Origin: Helicobacter kayseriensis
Lineage (GTDB): Bacteria; Campylobacterota; Campylobacteria; Campylobacterales; Helicobacteraceae
DNA length: 64,000 bases
Assembly: GCF_021300655.1 (NCBI RefSeq)
Contig: NZ_JAJTNB010000006.1
Span: 1-64,000 of the forward strand
Direction: 5' to 3'
Part shown: positions 1 to 8,802 of the stretch, piece by piece
Layout of the letters: the number at the start of each line of letters is the position of its first letter
Position numbering within the stretch: position 1 is the stretch's first letter
Position numbers and translations under genes: made by a program
The notes under the pieces: generated by a model
Database searches by the model: none
What the model saw: only the letters and a program-made list of their open reading frames with translations
What the model was told of the DNA's origin: nothing

Positions 1-345
1 ATTTTTTATGATCTTAAATTTTTACCTTTTGTGATGGTTGTGAAACTTGGTGATGATGGGCAAAATCGATGATTTTGCAAGTCATCTTGTTTGGATTGAG
101 CTCTAAGAGTTTGGTTTGTCTTTTGAGTTAGTTTGGAGTTGTTTGGATGAAAAGATCATTTTGATACGCAAAGTTACAAAACAAAAGATTGAGAATCTGA
201 TCGATTCAAAGTGTGATTTTTGACTATGAGAAGATGCCTAGATATCGATATTTGATTGTTTGTGTGATGTGTTGATGTCTGAGTGGTTTTTGAAGGTGCT
301 TGAGATGATTTGGTGCTAGAGGAGCTTATATTTTCTTGATAAGCC
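1..345 (+). pseudogene. possible remnant of a decayed gene, unidentified
   Basis: No intact gene occupies the first 431 bases. The plus strand shows consecutive short open segments in shifting frames that look like broken coding sequence. Frame 1 is open from the window edge to a TGA at 70-72. Frame 2 is open from 44, interrupted by TAA at 104-106, and continues to TGA at 221-223 with residues such as KVTKQKIENLIDSK. Another frame picks up just after it with YEKMPRYRYLIV. Base composition resembles the coding strand of the neighbours. I do not recognise the family. It could be chance, so this is only a suggestion. Confidence 0.25.
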
Positions 346-431
346 ATATGATCTTTGATCCTTAAGTCTTTCTCTATCGCTATCTCAAGAAAAGAGTTAC
401 ACTAAGGTGAAATCGAAATTTGGAGGATAAG

Positions 432-1889
432 ATGAAGTATTTCAAGATTTTGATCCCATTGATTTGTGGGATTTTTGTCTATCTTTTGCCTATTCCAGAT
501 GGGCTTACACATCCCACTTGGGTTTATTTCTCTATTTTTGTGGGATTGATTATCGGGCTGATTTTAGAGCCTGTTCCGCCAGCATTTGTAGGGATGATTG
601 CATTGGTTTTGGCGATTGTGTTCAAAGTCGGTCCAAATGGATCAGGAGATCCGCAATCTATGGTTAGTGCATCAGAGGCGATCAAATGGGGGTTGAGTGG
701 GTTTGCCAATCCTGTTGTGTGGTTGATTTTTTCTGCTTTTAGTATCGGTTTGGGTTTTTCTAAGACTGGACTTGGAGAGAGGATCGCCTTTTTGCTTGTA
801 TCAAAGCTTGGGAAATCTTCTCTTGGGCTTGGTTATGCTATCGCGATCGTGGATTTGATTTTGGCTCCTTTTATCCCAAGCAATGCTGCGCGTAGCGGAG
901 GGACGATTTTCCCTATTGTGACAAGTGTAGCTCCTATGTTTCAAAGCCTTGCATCACAAAACCCAAGGAAAATCGGATCTTATCTTGTGTGGGTAGGGTT
1001 GAGTAGTAGCTGTGTTACAAGTTCGATTTTTTTGACAGGACAGGCCCCCAACCCCTTGGCATTGTCCCTTGTGGCTCAAAATGGAATCGAAGTCGTGGAT
1101 TGGATGGGGTGGTTTTTGGCATTTTTGCCGATGGGGATGATTCTTTTTATCTTAACTCCTCTTTTGGCATATTGGATCTATCCTCCAGAGGTTAAGGGGT
1201 CTTTGGAGATCTCAATATGGGCTAGGGAGAAGTATCAAGCACTTGGGAAAATGCCACTTAAGCAGATTTATATGATTTTGATCGCTTTGGTGGGGCTTGT
1301 GCTTTGGATTGGAGCTTCATTTTTTGGGATCAATCCAACGACGACGGCTTTGATTGTAGTGGTTTTAATGGTGTCTTTGGGCGTGATTACTTGGGAAGAT
1401 TTTTTGAGCAATAAATCTGCTTGGGGGACTTTGGTATGGTTTGCCTCACTTGTGACGATGGCAGGAGGGATCAAAAATGTCGGATTTTTGGACTATTTGA
1501 CACAGATTCTTGGATCTTCTTTGATTGGATTGTCTCCATTGGTCTCGATGATTTTGTTGCTTTTGCTGTTTTCATGGCTTCGATACTTTTTTGCCTCAGG
1601 GACTGCTTATGTCACTGCTGTGATTGCTATTTTTACGACTTTTGTGAGTGCGATTCCTGAGCTAAATCCTGCAGAAGTGATGCTTATTTTGCTCTTACCG
1701 ATGGGATTTATGGGGATTATTACTCCTTATGGGACAGGTTGTTCTCCCTTGTGGTTTGGAAGTGGATATATCAAAGGCCCTCAGTTTTTCTTACTTGGAG
1801 GTATTTTTGCATTTATTTATCTTGCCATTTACATTGTAATTGGAATCCCTTGGGTGAAGTTTATTTTCTCTCATCTTGTTTTGCATTGA
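432..1889 (+). CDS. DASS/SLC13-family dicarboxylate or citrate transporter
   Basis: This is an inner membrane anion permease of the divalent anion:sodium symporter family (relatives: CitT, TtdT, YbhI, plant DiT1), expected to import or exchange C4-dicarboxylates, 2-oxoglutarate or citrate. The 485 residues are almost entirely hydrophobic helices. The family signature SNAARSGGTIFPI lies near residue 150, and a matching second-half segment, PYGTGCSPLWFGSGY, lies near residue 435. The ATG at 432 is preceded by GGAGG at 422-426, which favours it over an in-frame TTG at 420. The gene stands alone, with a convergent oxidoreductase downstream. Substrate cannot be read from the sequence; dicarboxylate use would fit an organism respiring on organic acids and formate. 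Confidence 0.88.
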   Translation: MKYFKILIPLICGIFVYLLPIPDGLTHPTWVYFSIFVGLIIGLILEPVPPAFVGMIALVLAIVFKVGPNGSGDPQSMVSASEAIKWGLSGFANPVVWLIFSAFSIGLGFSKTGLGERIAFLLVSKLGKSSLGLGYAIAIVDLILAPFIPSNAARSGGTIFPIVTSVAPMFQSLASQNPRKIGSYLVWVGLSSSCVTSSIFLTGQAPNPLALSLVAQNGIEVVDWMGWFLAFLPMGMILFILTPLLAYWIYPPEVKGSLEISIWAREKYQALGKMPLKQIYMILIALVGLVLWIGASFFGINPTTTALIVVVLMVSLGVITWEDFLSNKSAWGTLVWFASLVTMAGGIKNVGFLDYLTQILGSSLIGLSPLVSMILLLLLFSWLRYFFASGTAYVTAVIAIFTTFVSAIPELNPAEVMLILLLPMGFMGIITPYGTGCSPLWFGSGYIKGPQFFLLGGIFAFIYLAIYIVIGIPWVKFIFSHLVLH

Positions 1890-1893
1890 TTCT

Positions 1894-1910
1894 CCCTCTC
1901 AAGAAGAGGG
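1894..1910. terminator. weak hairpin between convergent genes
   Basis: CCCTCT at 1894-1899 and AGAGGG at 1905-1910 can form a 6-bp stem with a 5-nt loop immediately after the transporter stop. There is no clear U-tract on either side, so a role as a bidirectional terminator is a guess based on position. Confidence 0.25.
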
Positions 1911-1919
1911 GAGAGGGGT

Positions 1920-3518
1920 TTAGAGTGAGCGTAGAATCAACTCAATCGCTTTAGAGATTCCAAATCCAAACAAGACACAAAGAGCGAGTTTTCTAGGCCA
2001 AGCATAAGGATCAAGGATCTTGCGCCCTGTGCGAAATCCCGTAAGGATCGCTCCAGTAAATCCTCCCCCTGGGAATCCAAACGCTGAAGCAAAATAAAGA
2101 TTTTTGATGGTTTTGCTTTTGAATCGTTCTCTTCCAATATAGCCTTCTTGGTTTTGGTCATATCCATAAGGAGTGCCTTTTCTTGTGCGAATGTAGCGTT
2201 GGATCGTTTTGGGAGTTGAAAGCTCTGAGTGGATACAATGCGCCATAATCCCAGGAAAAGCTTTTTCTAATCGATCTTCCAAAATCTTTTTGACCTCTGC
2301 TTTTTTGTTTTGATAGCTTTCTTTGTCAAGATCCCAATCTTCATATTTCCCATAAGTTGTGATGACGCCTAAGTGGCGATCCTCTCGATCACTCAAACCA
2401 CTATCGACTTTTGAATAATTGACAAAAACAAAATCCATCTCTTCATAGCTCATATTTTCGCAATCTGATTCTTTAAAATCTTTTTCAAAATTTGTGGGAT
2501 TGACAATAAAAGTGCTGTAGTCCATATCTGAATAGAGATCATTGGGGTTTTTATCAAAAATCATATAGATAGAGATCAGCGAGGTAGTGATAGGGAAGTT
2601 TTTTGTGATTTGGAGGTCTTTGGCATAGCTTCTGTTTTGTGGGAGAAGTGTTTGATAGACAATCATTGGATCACAATTTGCAACAACACAATCTGCATAG
2701 ACTTCCACTTCTTCTTTGCTCTTCTTGTCGATATAGCGCACGCCAATGGCCTTATTGCCCTCCAATAAAATATCTGTCACATCAGATTTGGTGCGCACCT
2801 CCCCACCTCCTTCTGTGATGATGCTTGCAATCGCATTTGAGAGCGCTTGGGAGCCTCCTTTGACATACATTCCTTGCGTGTAATAGTTGTATTGAGGGAT
2901 TGCGTGAAAGCTCCAAATGAATTTATAAGGATCGTGATGGTAATACACGATGTTGATGTTTAGGATTCTTTTGAGTTTAGAATCTTTAATGCAGTCATCT
3001 AAGATCTTTCCTGTGGTGCGGTTGGTGATGGCATTGTAGAGGAGGAAAGGGAGCGTGGTGATTGGCGCAAAGAAAAATGAGAAAAACTTCATCTCAAAAG
3101 GAAAGCGGACGACCTTTTTTGTCTGCAATTTCATCATTTTAAAATATCGATCAATCCCCCTAGATTCGTGAGGAAACATTTTTTTGAGGGCTTGGGCTGT
3201 GTTTTTGTGCGGGATTGTATAGTGTTGATCTCCCACTTGGATACTCCACGCTGTAGGAAGAGGGATAAAATTGACCTTTTCCCACAATCCTAGTTGATCA
3301 AAAATGTAGTGTTTTTGATCCATTTCTGGCGTCCCAAAATCAATTTCGTGCAAACCCGCATCTACAAGCATTCCCTTGCGAGAAAAACAAGTCGCGCATC
3401 CTCCGATAAGGTTGTGTTGCTCAAGAACAAGGACTTTTTTTCCTTTTTTTGCGAGTGTTGCTCCACATGTAAGCCCACCAAGCCCAGAACCTATAATGAT
3501 CGCATCATATTTTTTCAT
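1920..3518 (-). CDS. FAD-dependent oxidoreductase of the phytoene desaturase/CrtISO/RetSat family
   Basis: The 532-residue product opens with a Rossmann FAD-binding fold: GSGLGG at residues 10-15, followed by VLVLEQ and IGGCATCF. The C-terminal FAD motif includes YFASAFGFPGGGFTGAI near residue 490, and a hydrophobic tail follows. This is the layout of carotenoid isomerase and retinol saturase-like enzymes, which bacteria without carotenoids also carry. The natural substrate in this organism is unknown; I see no carotenoid genes nearby. AAGGAT lies 4-5 bases before the ATG. The gene is convergent with the transporter and its last codons overlap the G-rich spacer. Confidence 0.82.
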   Translation of the reverse strand: MKKYDAIIIGSGLGGLTCGATLAKKGKKVLVLEQHNLIGGCATCFSRKGMLVDAGLHEIDFGTPEMDQKHYIFDQLGLWEKVNFIPLPTAWSIQVGDQHYTIPHKNTAQALKKMFPHESRGIDRYFKMMKLQTKKVVRFPFEMKFFSFFFAPITTLPFLLYNAITNRTTGKILDDCIKDSKLKRILNINIVYYHHDPYKFIWSFHAIPQYNYYTQGMYVKGGSQALSNAIASIITEGGGEVRTKSDVTDILLEGNKAIGVRYIDKKSKEEVEVYADCVVANCDPMIVYQTLLPQNRSYAKDLQITKNFPITTSLISIYMIFDKNPNDLYSDMDYSTFIVNPTNFEKDFKESDCENMSYEEMDFVFVNYSKVDSGLSDREDRHLGVITTYGKYEDWDLDKESYQNKKAEVKKILEDRLEKAFPGIMAHCIHSELSTPKTIQRYIRTRKGTPYGYDQNQEGYIGRERFKSKTIKNLYFASAFGFPGGGFTGAILTGFRTGRKILDPYAWPRKLALCVLFGFGISKAIELILRSL

Positions 3519-3654
3519 TTAAATCCTTATTTGGGAATCTTTAACATAAATTAAAGTCAGTCAATTTTAACAAGATTTTGAAATGGAGGAGGTTTGGATC
3601 AAACAAGAGTGTCAGATGATGTGCTGAAGGGAAAGTTTATATTGACAAAAATCT

Positions 3655-4257
3655 CTAGATCTCTCTTAGGCTAGCGTTATAGTGCAAAATCTTGCAAGTG
3701 TTTTCAATAAGTGCGATAGTTTTGCCAAGGGAGTGGAGATCGCGATCAAAGGCATAGATCCCATATCCTTTGATAAGAGTGAATTTTTGGTTGGTTTTGC
3801 TGAAAGCTTGCGGAATCTCATAGACCGCTCTTTCATACCAAGTATCATAATCTTTGGGGTCCAAAATCGGAATCTCTTTGCCCAAGATTCTTTGCCCAAA
3901 GTAATCAAGAGGGCAGAGCATCTTGTGTGTCAGGGAGTAAGATACGCTATAGGGAGGCATTGCATAAGCGATAAATTTGGCATCAGGGTGGGCTTGATAG
4001 ATGTGAGCGTGAATAGGGGTGTCAATGCTTGCTTCATTCCATCGATAATCTTTTTGAACATTAAGAGCAATGAGATCTTTAGAAACAAGCTCATCAAAGA
4101 TTGCTCGTTTTTTGTTGATGATAAATTGCTGATAGCCCAATCTAGCCGATATGGAGCCATGGAAGATTCCAAAAAAGTTTTTGCGAAACATAGAAAGGGA
4201 CATACTGCGAAGTCTTTCTGTAATCTCTGAGTGTTTGAAATCTATGGGTTCTTGCAT
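3655..4257 (-). CDS. class II aldolase/adducin-fold protein lacking the zinc ligands
   Basis: The 200 residues follow the class II aldolase/adducin domain: an N-terminal GSISARL segment corresponding to the substrate phosphate loop, a central IHAHIY segment near residue 83, and a C-terminal YGIYAFDRDLHSLGKTIALIE helix. Active members (fuculose-1-phosphate aldolase, ribulose-5-phosphate epimerase) use an HTH pair and a later His to bind zinc. Here the position of the HTH pair reads FIAYAMPPYS, and the NHG-type motif reads KGYGIYAF. The fold is therefore probably kept without the classical metal site. It is a single gene, and its function is unknown. It starts with ATG and has AAGGAT just upstream. 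Confidence 0.72.
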   Translation of the reverse strand: MQEPIDFKHSEITERLRSMSLSMFRKNFFGIFHGSISARLGYQQFIINKKRAIFDELVSKDLIALNVQKDYRWNEASIDTPIHAHIYQAHPDAKFIAYAMPPYSVSYSLTHKMLCPLDYFGQRILGKEIPILDPKDYDTWYERAVYEIPQAFSKTNQKFTLIKGYGIYAFDRDLHSLGKTIALIENTCKILHYNASLREI

Positions 4258-4388
4258 GCAAATCCTTTTTTGTCTTTGTGTAATTATAGCGTGTGTCGTT
4301 TTTTGTATATTGAAGTTTATAAGCTAATAATTATTTATTTATGATGACGCATAAAAGTTTATAGAGATAGACTAAATTTATAGATTTT

Positions 4389-4415
4389 TTAGCAAAGTAA
4401 ATGGAATATTGCTAA
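4389..4415. promoter_or_regulatory. CIRCE-like operator for HrcA
   Basis: TTAGCAAAG (4389-4397), a 9-bp spacer and TATTGCTAA (4407-4415) reproduce the 9-9-9 geometry of CIRCE (consensus TTAGCACTC-N9-GAGTGCTAA). The outer six bases of each arm match exactly. The wider inverted repeat TTTTTAGCAA/TTGCTAAAAA (4386-4395, 4409-4418) is perfect over 10 bp. It lies 57 bases before hrcA with a TAAAAT -10-like box at 4424-4429, which fits HrcA autorepression of the heat-shock operon. Confidence 0.75.
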
Positions 4416-4472
4416 AAATAAATTAAAATTACCGCGTTGTGATTCTCACACGAAAATTTGTAGGTTGTAAAA

Positions 4473-5246
4473 ATGAGCAAAAAAAGACAAGTTTTATTGA
4501 ATCGAGTGATTGAAGAGTATCTCAAAAGTGGTCAGCCCATAGGATCTCAATCGCTCAAGATTTCTGCCAATATCAAAATGTCTTCAGCCACGATTCGCAA
4601 TCATTTTAAGGTAATGATGGAAGAGGGGTTATTGGCTCAAACTCACATCAGTAGTGGAAGGATTCCTACAAGTTATGCCTTTAAAAATTATTGGCGAGAG
4701 CAGATTGACTTGCATCAAAGCTATGAATTTCCCTCTTTTGCATTTTTGGAGAAAAAAAGTGCAGAGATAGGTTGCTTTGTGGGAGTGTTTTATCCTAGCT
4801 ATCTCAAACTTCTCAAAGTCGAGATAGTGCATCAGTCGTTTTTGTGCTTAAGCTTTGGTGAGGAGTATGAGGTGATCTTGCGATACTCTCAGCCTTTGAA
4901 GAGGTTTTTGGATGATTTGGTGGGGATGACATTGGAGGATATTCAGTCCTTTTGTTTGCAAGTTCATGCAATGGATGTGTTCCGATCTCTCAGTGCTTTG
5001 GCGGGTGATCAATATCGATTCTGTGGGGCAAGATATCTTGCTTCTTTTATGCAAACTTCAAGGGGCGAAAGATTGTTTTTTGATTTTTGCAGTGGAGAGA
5101 TTTTTAAGCGATTGGGTCATGGAATCTATTTTGATGAAACGCTTCCAAAGAATTATCTTGCATTGATTTTTGATGCTGTTGTGGAGGGAAGAAATGCACA
5201 AGTTGTATATTGTGGAGAACTTGACAAAAATTATTCAATCTTATAG
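4473..5246 (+). CDS. hrcA: heat-inducible transcription repressor HrcA
   Basis: HrcA represses chaperone operons by binding CIRCE and is kept active by GroEL. The N-terminal winged helix-turn-helix is clear: SQSLKISANIKMSSATIRNH, then EEGLLAQTHISSGRIPT, the standard HrcA recognition segment, within residues 20-70. At 257 residues it is much shorter than Bacillus HrcA (about 340) but close to H. pylori HrcA, so the shortening of the effector domain is a group trait rather than a truncation. It heads hrcA-grpE-dnaK, with 12 bases to grpE. A CIRCE-like repeat upstream (4389-4415) argues for autoregulation. Confidence 0.93.
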   Translation: MSKKRQVLLNRVIEEYLKSGQPIGSQSLKISANIKMSSATIRNHFKVMMEEGLLAQTHISSGRIPTSYAFKNYWREQIDLHQSYEFPSFAFLEKKSAEIGCFVGVFYPSYLKLLKVEIVHQSFLCLSFGEEYEVILRYSQPLKRFLDDLVGMTLEDIQSFCLQVHAMDVFRSLSALAGDQYRFCGARYLASFMQTSRGERLFFDFCSGEIFKRLGHGIYFDETLPKNYLALIFDAVVEGRNAQVVYCGELDKNYSIL

Positions 5247-5258
5247 AAAGGAGAAAAG

Positions 5259-5774
5259 ATGAGCGAAGAAGCAAAAGAAAATACTCAAGAAAGCGTATCT
5301 CAAGAAGCTCCTCAAGAGGAAGCTCAGCAAAATCAAGAGATTGATTATGAAGCGAAGTTTAAGGAGCTTGAGGGTGAGTATCTGCGTGTTCATGCGGATT
5401 TTGAAAATGTAAAAAAACGCTTAGAAAGAGAGAAGTATCAGGCGTTGGAGTATTGCTATGAAGGAATTGCCAAAGATTTACTTCCAGTCGTTGATACACT
5501 TGAGAAAGCATTGGAAAGTGCAAAAAATGCAGGAGATGAGGCAATCAGTGAGGGAATCAAACTCACACTTGAGAATCTACTGAAAGTCTTAGGGAAGCAC
5601 GGGATTGAAATCATCGCAGAAAATGGTGAATTTGATCCACTTTTGCATGATGCGATTATGCAAGTTCCATCTTCTGAAGTTGAAGAAGGGCAGATTGTGC
5701 AAACCTTGCAAAAAGGTTATAAGTATAAAGAGCGAACATTGCGTCCAGCGATGGTCAGCGTAGCAAAAAATTAA
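5259..5774 (+). CDS. grpE: nucleotide exchange factor GrpE
   Basis: GrpE releases ADP from DnaK in the cytoplasm. The 171 residues show an acidic, Gln-rich start, then a long charged helix for dimerisation (residues 30-90, including [14 protein letters not shown]), and the C-terminal beta domain with [12 protein letters not shown] and a closing [10 protein letters not shown]. Length is normal for the family. A strong AGAAAGGAG precedes the ATG. It lies between hrcA and dnaK in one operon, with 22 bases to dnaK. Confidence 0.96.
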   Translation: MSEEAKENTQESVSQEAPQEEAQQNQEIDYEAKFKELEGEYLRVHADFENVKKRLEREKYQALEYCYEGIAKDLLPVVDTLEKALESAKNAGDEAISEGIKLTLENLLKVLGKHGIEIIAENGEFDPLLHDAIMQVPSSEVEEGQIVQTLQKGYKYKERTLRPAMVSVAKN

Positions 5775-5796
5775 TCTTAAAAATAAGGAGTTTAAA

Positions 5797-7656
5797 ATGG
5801 CAAAAGTTATTGGAATCGATTTGGGGACAACAAACTCAGCAATGGCTGTATATGAAGGAAATGAAGCAAAAATCATTGCAAACAAAGAAGGAAAAAATAC
5901 AACACCTTCGATTGTGGCTTTTACAGATAAGGGTGAGATTTTGGTCGGTGATCCAGCAAAAAGACAAGCGATCACAAACCCTCAAAAGACAATCTATTCA
6001 ATCAAAAGAATTATGGGCTTGATGTTTAATGAAGACAAGGCAAAGGAAGCAGAAAAAAGACTTCCTTATAAGATTGTCGATCGCAATGGAGCTTGTGCTG
6101 TAGAGATTGGAGATAAGATCTATACTCCACAAGAAATTAGTGCCAAGATTCTAAGCAAGCTCAAAGAAGACGCTGAGAGCTATTTGGGTGAGGAGGTCAG
6201 CGAAGCGGTGATTACTGTGCCTGCATACTTCAATGATGCTCAAAGAAAGGCGACAAAAGAGGCTGGAACAATTGCTGGGCTTAATGTGCTTAGAATCATC
6301 AATGAGCCTACAAGTGCAGCTTTGGCTTATGGGTTGGATAAAAAAGAATCTGAAAAAATCGTGGTTTATGATCTAGGTGGAGGAACATTTGATGTTACAG
6401 TGCTAGAAACGGGAGACAATGTTGTTGAGGTTTTGGCTACTGGTGGAGATGCGTTCTTGGGTGGAGATGATTTTGATAATCGAATCATTGATTGGGCAGT
6501 TGAGGAGTTTAAATCTGAAGCAGGCATTGACCTTAAATCAGACATTATGGCTTTGCAAAGATTGAAAGATGCAAGTGAAAATGCCAAAAAAGAGCTCAGT
6601 AGTGCCAATGAAACAGAGATCAATCTCCCCTTTATTACTGCAGATGCAAGTGGTCCAAAGCACTTTGTCAAAAAGCTCACAAGAGCGAAGTTTGAAAGCT
6701 TGATTGATGACTTGATTGAAGAGACGATTGCTAAGATTGACTTTGTCATCAAAGATGCCGGATTGAGCAAAAATGATATCAATGAAGTAGTGATGGTGGG
6801 TGGTTCAACGCGTGTTCCAAAAGTGCAAGAAAGAGTTAAAGAGTTTATTGGAAAAGAACTCAACAAATCTGTCAATCCTGATGAGGTTGTTGCAGTAGGT
6901 GCTGCGATTCAGGGAGGTGTGCTTAAAGGAGATGTGAAAGATGTTCTCTTACTTGATGTAACGCCTTTGAGTTTGGGGATTGAGACTGCTGGAGGAATCT
7001 GTACAAAAATTGTTGAGCGTGGTGTGACAATTCCTACAAAGAAATCTCAAATCTTCTCAACCTATGAAGATAATCAACCCGCAGTTTCTATCAATGTATT
7101 GCAAGGAGAGAGAGAACTTGCAAAAGACAATAAGTCTTTGGGAAGATTTGACCTTACAGGTATCCCTGCAGCTCCTCGTGGTGTGCCTCAAATTGAAGTT
7201 ACATTTGATATTGATGCTAATGGAATCCTTACAGTTAGCGCAAAAGACAAAAATACAGGTAAATCTCAAGAAATCAAGATCAGCGGATCAAGTGGTTTGA
7301 GCGATAGTGAGATTGAAAAAATGGTCAAAGATGCAGAGCTTCATAAGGAAGAAGATATGAAGCGTAAGCAAGTGATTGAGCTTAGAAATCAAGCAGATAG
7401 TATGGCTCATCAAACTCAAAAAATGCTTGATGAGAATAAGGCTAATGTAGTCAATGCTGATGAGATTCAAAAAGCAATCGATGAGCTTAAGGAAGTGGCA
7501 AAGAATGAAAATGCAAGCAAAGAAGAGATTGAAAGCAAGCTTCAAGCTCTAAGCCAAGTAGCTCAAACTTTGGCACAACAAGCACAAGCCAACCCTCAAG
7601 GTGGAGCATCACAAAGTAAAAAAGATGATGATGTGATTGATGCTGAAGTAGAATAA
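5797..7656 (+). CDS. dnaK: chaperone protein DnaK (Hsp70)
   Basis: This is the ATP-dependent Hsp70 chaperone. The ATPase domain starts with [16 protein letters not shown] (residues 6-21) and carries [13 protein letters not shown] near 190 and [14 protein letters not shown] near 330. The substrate-binding domain has the conserved [17 protein letters not shown] (about 385-401). The lid ends in a Gln/Ala-rich stretch and [10 protein letters not shown]. At 619 residues it is full length. It is the last gene of the hrcA operon; a dnaJ is not adjacent, as is common in this phylum. No strong terminator is visible after it, only a G-rich stretch followed by T6. Confidence 0.98.
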   Translation: MAKVIGIDLGTTNSAMAVYEGNEAKIIANKEGKNTTPSIVAFTDKGEILVGDPAKRQAITNPQKTIYSIKRIMGLMFNEDKAKEAEKRLPYKIVDRNGACAVEIGDKIYTPQEISAKILSKLKEDAESYLGEEVSEAVITVPAYFNDAQRKATKEAGTIAGLNVLRIINEPTSAALAYGLDKKESEKIVVYDLGGGTFDVTVLETGDNVVEVLATGGDAFLGGDDFDNRIIDWAVEEFKSEAGIDLKSDIMALQRLKDASENAKKELSSANETEINLPFITADASGPKHFVKKLTRAKFESLIDDLIEETIAKIDFVIKDAGLSKNDINEVVMVGGSTRVPKVQERVKEFIGKELNKSVNPDEVVAVGAAIQGGVLKGDVKDVLLLDVTPLSLGIETAGGICTKIVERGVTIPTKKSQIFSTYEDNQPAVSINVLQGERELAKDNKSLGRFDLTGIPAAPRGVPQIEVTFDIDANGILTVSAKDKNTGKSQEIKISGSSGLSDSEIEKMVKDAELHKEEDMKRKQVIELRNQADSMAHQTQKMLDENKANVVNADEIQKAIDELKEVAKNENASKEEIESKLQALSQVAQTLAQQAQANPQGGASQSKKDDDVIDAEVE

Positions 7657-7765
7657 ATTTAATTTAAGTAATAAAAATTAGGGGGAGGGGGTCTTTTTTA
7701 ATCCTTTTTTGATCATTGTGCTAAAATTATAAAAGTTAAATATTTTTTAACTTAAGGAGATGATC

Positions 7766-8800
7766 ATGAATAAAAATCTAATTTTTTTAGTTTGTTTATT
7801 AGGTTTATGTGTCGCTCAAGCTTATCAAGTTGGAGATACTCTTAATGATGCTCAAGGTGTGCAATACTTTGAGCAATACAATAAGCGTCCAACACAAAAA
7901 TGGCCAGATAAGAAATTAAGCATCAAAGATGTTCCAAAAGGAGCTGAGGGGGATTTGATCTTATATGGAATCGAGCTTTTGAGCAAGACTGAAAAAACAC
8001 TAGGGCCAAAGGGAAAGCTTAAAATCACCAAAAATGAAGTCAATTGTTCTGCCTGCCATATGGAAGATGATGGGAATGGATTGCCTGGAACGAAAAAGTA
8101 TGTCCTTCCTTTTATCAACGCGATCAATAGCTATCCAAAGCTAGACATTGAGACGATGAAGATTATTTCTCTAGAGGATAGAATCCGTGGAATGGGCGGA
8201 GTGGATTCAGAGCATTTTCCCAATGATTCTAGGGAGATGAAAGCAATCATTGCTTACTTTAAATGGCTTAAAAAAGCTTATGGAATCAAAGATGGAGTTA
8301 AGCTTGAGGGGACTTATCTTGCTAAGATGGATTTTCCAAATCGCCCTGCAGATCCTGTGCGTGGAAAGAAACTTTATGAAGAGAATTGTATAGCTTGCCA
8401 TGGTGTAGATGCGATGGGAGTTAAAAATGAGGATTATTTGCAAGGAGGAGGGCATCAATATCCATCTTTGTTGATATGGCCAGATGGTGGGCATATGGCA
8501 ATGTTGCCTGTTTTGGCAAGATTTTTGAGATCTTCTATGCCTTATGGGGCGAGTGCTGATGCTCCAATCCTTTCTCCGCAAGAAGCACTTGATTTGGCCG
8601 CATATCTCAATACGGGGTTTGTAAGGATGCCAATGATGAGCACTGAAAATCGTGCAGGGTTGGATAAGGCATATATGCAATCTCCATCACTCAAGCCAGA
8701 ATATTTTGCCTCTCCTCAGCAACAGCTCAACCCTCAAGAATATCTTAAGGCAAAATATGGGCCATGGAAGCACCCCAACGACTTCCCAGGTGAAGAGTAG
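7766..8800 (+). CDS. periplasmic dihaem cytochrome c, thiosulfate dehydrogenase (TsdA)-like
   Basis: The 344-residue product has a signal peptide (MKN-type start, hydrophobic core, VAQA cleavage region). It carries two CXXCH haem sites: CSACH at 94-98 and CIACH at 208-212. The segments LEDRIRGMGG, SREMKAIIAYFKWL and FLRSSMP match TsdA, the dihaem thiosulfate dehydrogenase/tetrathionate reductase known from Allochromatium, Campylobacter and Wolinella. TsdA has a Cys (GC in the ERINGC segment) as distal ligand of haem 1; here that position is Met143. Met258 fits the haem 2 ligand. Activity may therefore be altered. ATG 7766 sits 6 bases after AGGAG and is better placed than ATG 7760, which abuts the Shine-Dalgarno. 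It is monocistronic and convergent with dus. Confidence 0.8.
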   Translation: MNKNLIFLVCLLGLCVAQAYQVGDTLNDAQGVQYFEQYNKRPTQKWPDKKLSIKDVPKGAEGDLILYGIELLSKTEKTLGPKGKLKITKNEVNCSACHMEDDGNGLPGTKKYVLPFINAINSYPKLDIETMKIISLEDRIRGMGGVDSEHFPNDSREMKAIIAYFKWLKKAYGIKDGVKLEGTYLAKMDFPNRPADPVRGKKLYEENCIACHGVDAMGVKNEDYLQGGGHQYPSLLIWPDGGHMAMLPVLARFLRSSMPYGASADAPILSPQEALDLAAYLNTGFVRMPMMSTENRAGLDKAYMQSPSLKPEYFASPQQQLNPQEYLKAKYGPWKHPNDFPGEE

Positions 8801-8802
8801 GA

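Noticed and set aside
3682-4230. A long 182-codon plus-strand ORF opposite the class II aldolase-like gene
   Set aside because: It has no family motif and lies wholly antisense to a recognisable gene with a proper ribosome-binding site; it is a shadow.
7657-7700. G-rich stretch after dnaK as a terminator
   Set aside because: No complementary C-rich arm follows, so no hairpin can form.
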